Shown piece after piece: positions 5,193 through 6,582 of a stretch of DNA of 6,582 nucleotides. Position numbers and translations under genes: made by a program. The DNA lies in NCBI GenBank assembly GCA_013334735.1, contig JAAXXA010000176.1, forward strand, positions 1 through 6,582, in the 5' to 3' direction. The DNA comes from Bacteroidota bacterium. Lineage in GTDB: Bacteria > Bacteroidota > Bacteroidia > Bacteroidales > CG2-30-32-10. The notes under the pieces are model-generated. The model did no database searches and was not told the DNA's origin. It saw nothing but the letters and a program-made list of their open reading frames with translations. Positions within the stretch are counted from its first letter, which is position 1; every line of letters starts with the position of its first letter.

Positions 5193-6582
5193 CTAAAAAG
5201 GGTATTGTAAGGCATTTCCGCTATTATATAGAGTTGTAACTTCGGTTGAAGATAATTCTCGTGTCCAGATACCTACTTCGTCCAATCTACCGTTCATTGG
5301 AGAACCGCCCGCGTCTTTCATAAAAATAAAATTTGATGCGCTGCTTGATGAACCGGAAATTGTTTGAGTTGTAACTAAAGAACCATTAATATAAATTTTT
5401 GCATTTGTACCATTTGAAGTAAGAACAATGTGATACCATATTCCTGTTGATGGCGCATAACCGGCATTATAAGACCAGCCTAAACCATCGAAAAATAAAG
5501 CATTTGCAGGCGAAACCCAATCATGGGTAAAACACCTTATTCCATAATCAGTCCAACCTGCATTAACCATTTGGTCAACGGCTCCGCTAACGAAACCGGC
5601 TAAATTGAACCAAAATGATACTGTGCCTCCTGCTTTACCTGCACCCCAAGAGCATGAAGCGTTAGATATTCCTCCGTTCGATGCTGTAGCGGCATTGTTA
5701 ATTTTACCTGAAGTATAAGTAACATTGCTGATTGTTCCGGTATTACCATTACCTGTTGCATCAATAGCATTTCCGCTACTTTCATCGAATTTCCAATAGG
5801 CGGCTAAATTGCAAGTTAAAGCAGAAGTTACCGTCATGGTTAATGTATTTGAAGTTGAGGGAGAACCTGCCAAACAAGGAGTAGCGTTGGATGTCATAAC
5901 GCATGTAATAGTATTTCCGTTAGTAAGAGAACTGTTTGAATATGTAGCACTGTTTGTTCCAACATTAGATCCGTTAACTTTCCATTGGTAAGCAGGTGCT
6001 GATCCCCCGTTTGTCGGTGTTGCTGTGAATGTTACATTTGTTCCTGAACAAAAAGTAGTTGCAGTTGCTCCAATACTTACACTTGCTGTTAAATTTGAAT
6101 TAACCGTTAGCGTTGCCAATCCGTCAGTAGTTGAACTTGTGCATGCTCCGCTAACTACACAACGGTATTTATAAGCATTCATTCCCAATGTAGGATTTGT
6201 AATGGTTAAAGTAGCTGAATAAGCGCCTGAATAAATACCTGTATTCGGTACATTATTCCAACTGACAATAAATTCCTGCCATTGATAAGTTAATGCTCCT
6301 GTAGCTGTAACCGTGAAGGATGGCGCGCCGGTGCCTGTGCAAACAGCTGCAGGGTTTGTCGGTTGTGCTGTAATATTAGGCGCTGTGGAGTTAACTGCTA
6401 TAGGATAATCAGCTGAAATCGTACCATTACCACAGGCATTGGTTCCCTTTACTGTTAGATTGCCGGAAGTTGCAGACCCTGAAAAATAAACAATCACTGC
6501 ATTTGTTGAACCGACTATTGATGCTCCTGTTCCTGAATAAGACCATGTATAACTAGTTGCTCTGGCTATAGCAGGTACAGAA
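5193..6582 (-). CDS. Modular surface protein with PKD-like/Ig-like domains and C-terminal LamG-like domain (5' end outside window)
   Basis: The frame is open to the right edge, so the 462 visible residues are only the C-terminal part; the first in-window GTG (6497) falls in mid-domain and is not a real start. In fragment numbering, residues 1-68 are the end of a PKD-like domain (SYTWSYSGTGASIVGST, GTNACGNG), 69-161 an Ig-like domain (TYQWQEF, YKYRCVVSGACTSS), 162-257 a second Ig-like domain (FCSGTNVTFTATP, AYQWKVNG, ITCVMTSN). Residues 258-462 are a LamG/concanavalin A-like domain: LAAYWKFDESSGNAIDATGN, GGTVSFWFNLAG, IWYHIVLTSNGTNAKIYING and the hallmark GRLDEVGIWTRELSSTEV near the end. Such domains often bind glycans or matrix proteins; the ligand here is unknown. 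The protein stops ten residues after that motif region (LYNSGNALQYPF) with TAG, so no T9SS sorting domain is present. By analogy with the next gene, the missing N-terminus probably has a signal peptide and GLLIPR module. Confidence 0.87.
   Translation of the reverse strand, partial: SVPAIARATSYTWSYSGTGASIVGSTNAVIVYFSGSATSGNLTVKGTNACGNGTISADYPIAVNSTAPNITAQPTNPAAVCTGTGAPSFTVTATGALTYQWQEFIVSWNNVPNTGIYSGAYSATLTITNPTLGMNAYKYRCVVSGACTSSTTDGLATLTVNSNLTASVSIGATATTFCSGTNVTFTATPTNGGSAPAYQWKVNGSNVGTNSATYSNSSLTNGNTITCVMTSNATPCLAGSPSTSNTLTMTVTSALTCNLAAYWKFDESSGNAIDATGNGNTGTISNVTYTSGKINNAATASNGGISNASCSWGAGKAGGTVSFWFNLAGFVSGAVDQMVNAGWTDYGIRCFTHDWVSPANALFFDGLGWSYNAGYAPSTGIWYHIVLTSNGTNAKIYINGSLVTTQTISGSSSSASNFIFMKDAGGSPMNGRLDEVGIWTRELSSTEVTTLYNSGNALQYPF
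6101..6582 (-). repeat. Paralogous block, copy 2 (shared with 4247-4728)
   Basis: This is the partner of 4247-4728, with a constant offset and no indels over 482 bases. Runs of near identity include the stretch encoding SYTWSYSGTGASIVGST and that encoding DYPIAVNSTAPNIT. After the shared LTVN at its low-coordinate end, this protein continues with a different Ig-like domain and a LamG domain, while its paralog continues with PKD-like repeats and a glycine-rich tip. The block runs to the window edge, so its true length is longer. Confidence 0.9.

Noticed and set aside
5193..6497. Treating the LamG protein as a complete gene starting at GTG 6497
   Set aside because: The frame stays open to the edge, and the residues upstream of 6497 match the paralog's PKD-like domain, so the true start lies outside the window.
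2607..6582. One gene split by a frameshift into two pieces
   Set aside because: The downstream piece has its own ATG, signal peptide and N-terminal module, and the upstream piece ends after a complete LamG domain.
4247..6582. Assembly duplication of the shared block
   Set aside because: The two copies differ at about a quarter of amino-acid positions and have different flanks, so they are genuine paralogs.
2607..6582. Diversity-generating retroelement target proteins
   Set aside because: No reverse transcriptase, template repeat or C-type-lectin-like variable domain is visible; the tips are whole unrelated domains.

Overview
The window is an AT-rich stretch of a Bacteroidota chromosome, probably from an environmental or uncultured lineage. 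Three things point there: a type IX secretion (T9SS) C-terminal sorting domain on the first gene, a TAnnTTTG promoter box in front of rsmE, and the Bacteroidota-typical PKD-like/Ig-like surface protein architecture with an N-terminal 'GLLIPR...LLIYNT' module. I cannot name the species.

Layout. Bases 14-997 (+) encode a secreted T9SS cargo protein of unknown function. It converges on the next gene at a strong hairpin (about 1019-1054) that looks like a bidirectional terminator. The rest of the window reads on the minus strand. From right to left it holds: a large surface protein cut by the right edge (5193-6582), ending in a LamG-like lectin-fold domain; after 36 bases, a second large surface protein (2607-5156) that shares its PKD-like and Ig-like modules with the first but ends in a glycine-rich domain; then rsmE (1804-2502) with its own promoter; and a secreted or membrane-anchored DUF4159 protein (1053-1709). 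Between rsmE and the DUF4159 gene lies a short run of degenerate AAAGT-type repeats.

How the genes relate. The two surface proteins are tandem paralogs. A gapless block of at least 482 bp (4247-4728 against 6101-6582) is shared, at roughly three quarters amino-acid identity, and similarity stops sharply at a domain linker, after which the C-terminal modules are unrelated. This suggests a shared stalk carrying exchangeable tips. Neither protein has a visible T9SS sorting domain. rsmE is a housekeeping rRNA methyltransferase with no obvious link to them. No RNA genes, mobile elements or CRISPR arrays were seen. No stretch over 300 bases lacks a gene.
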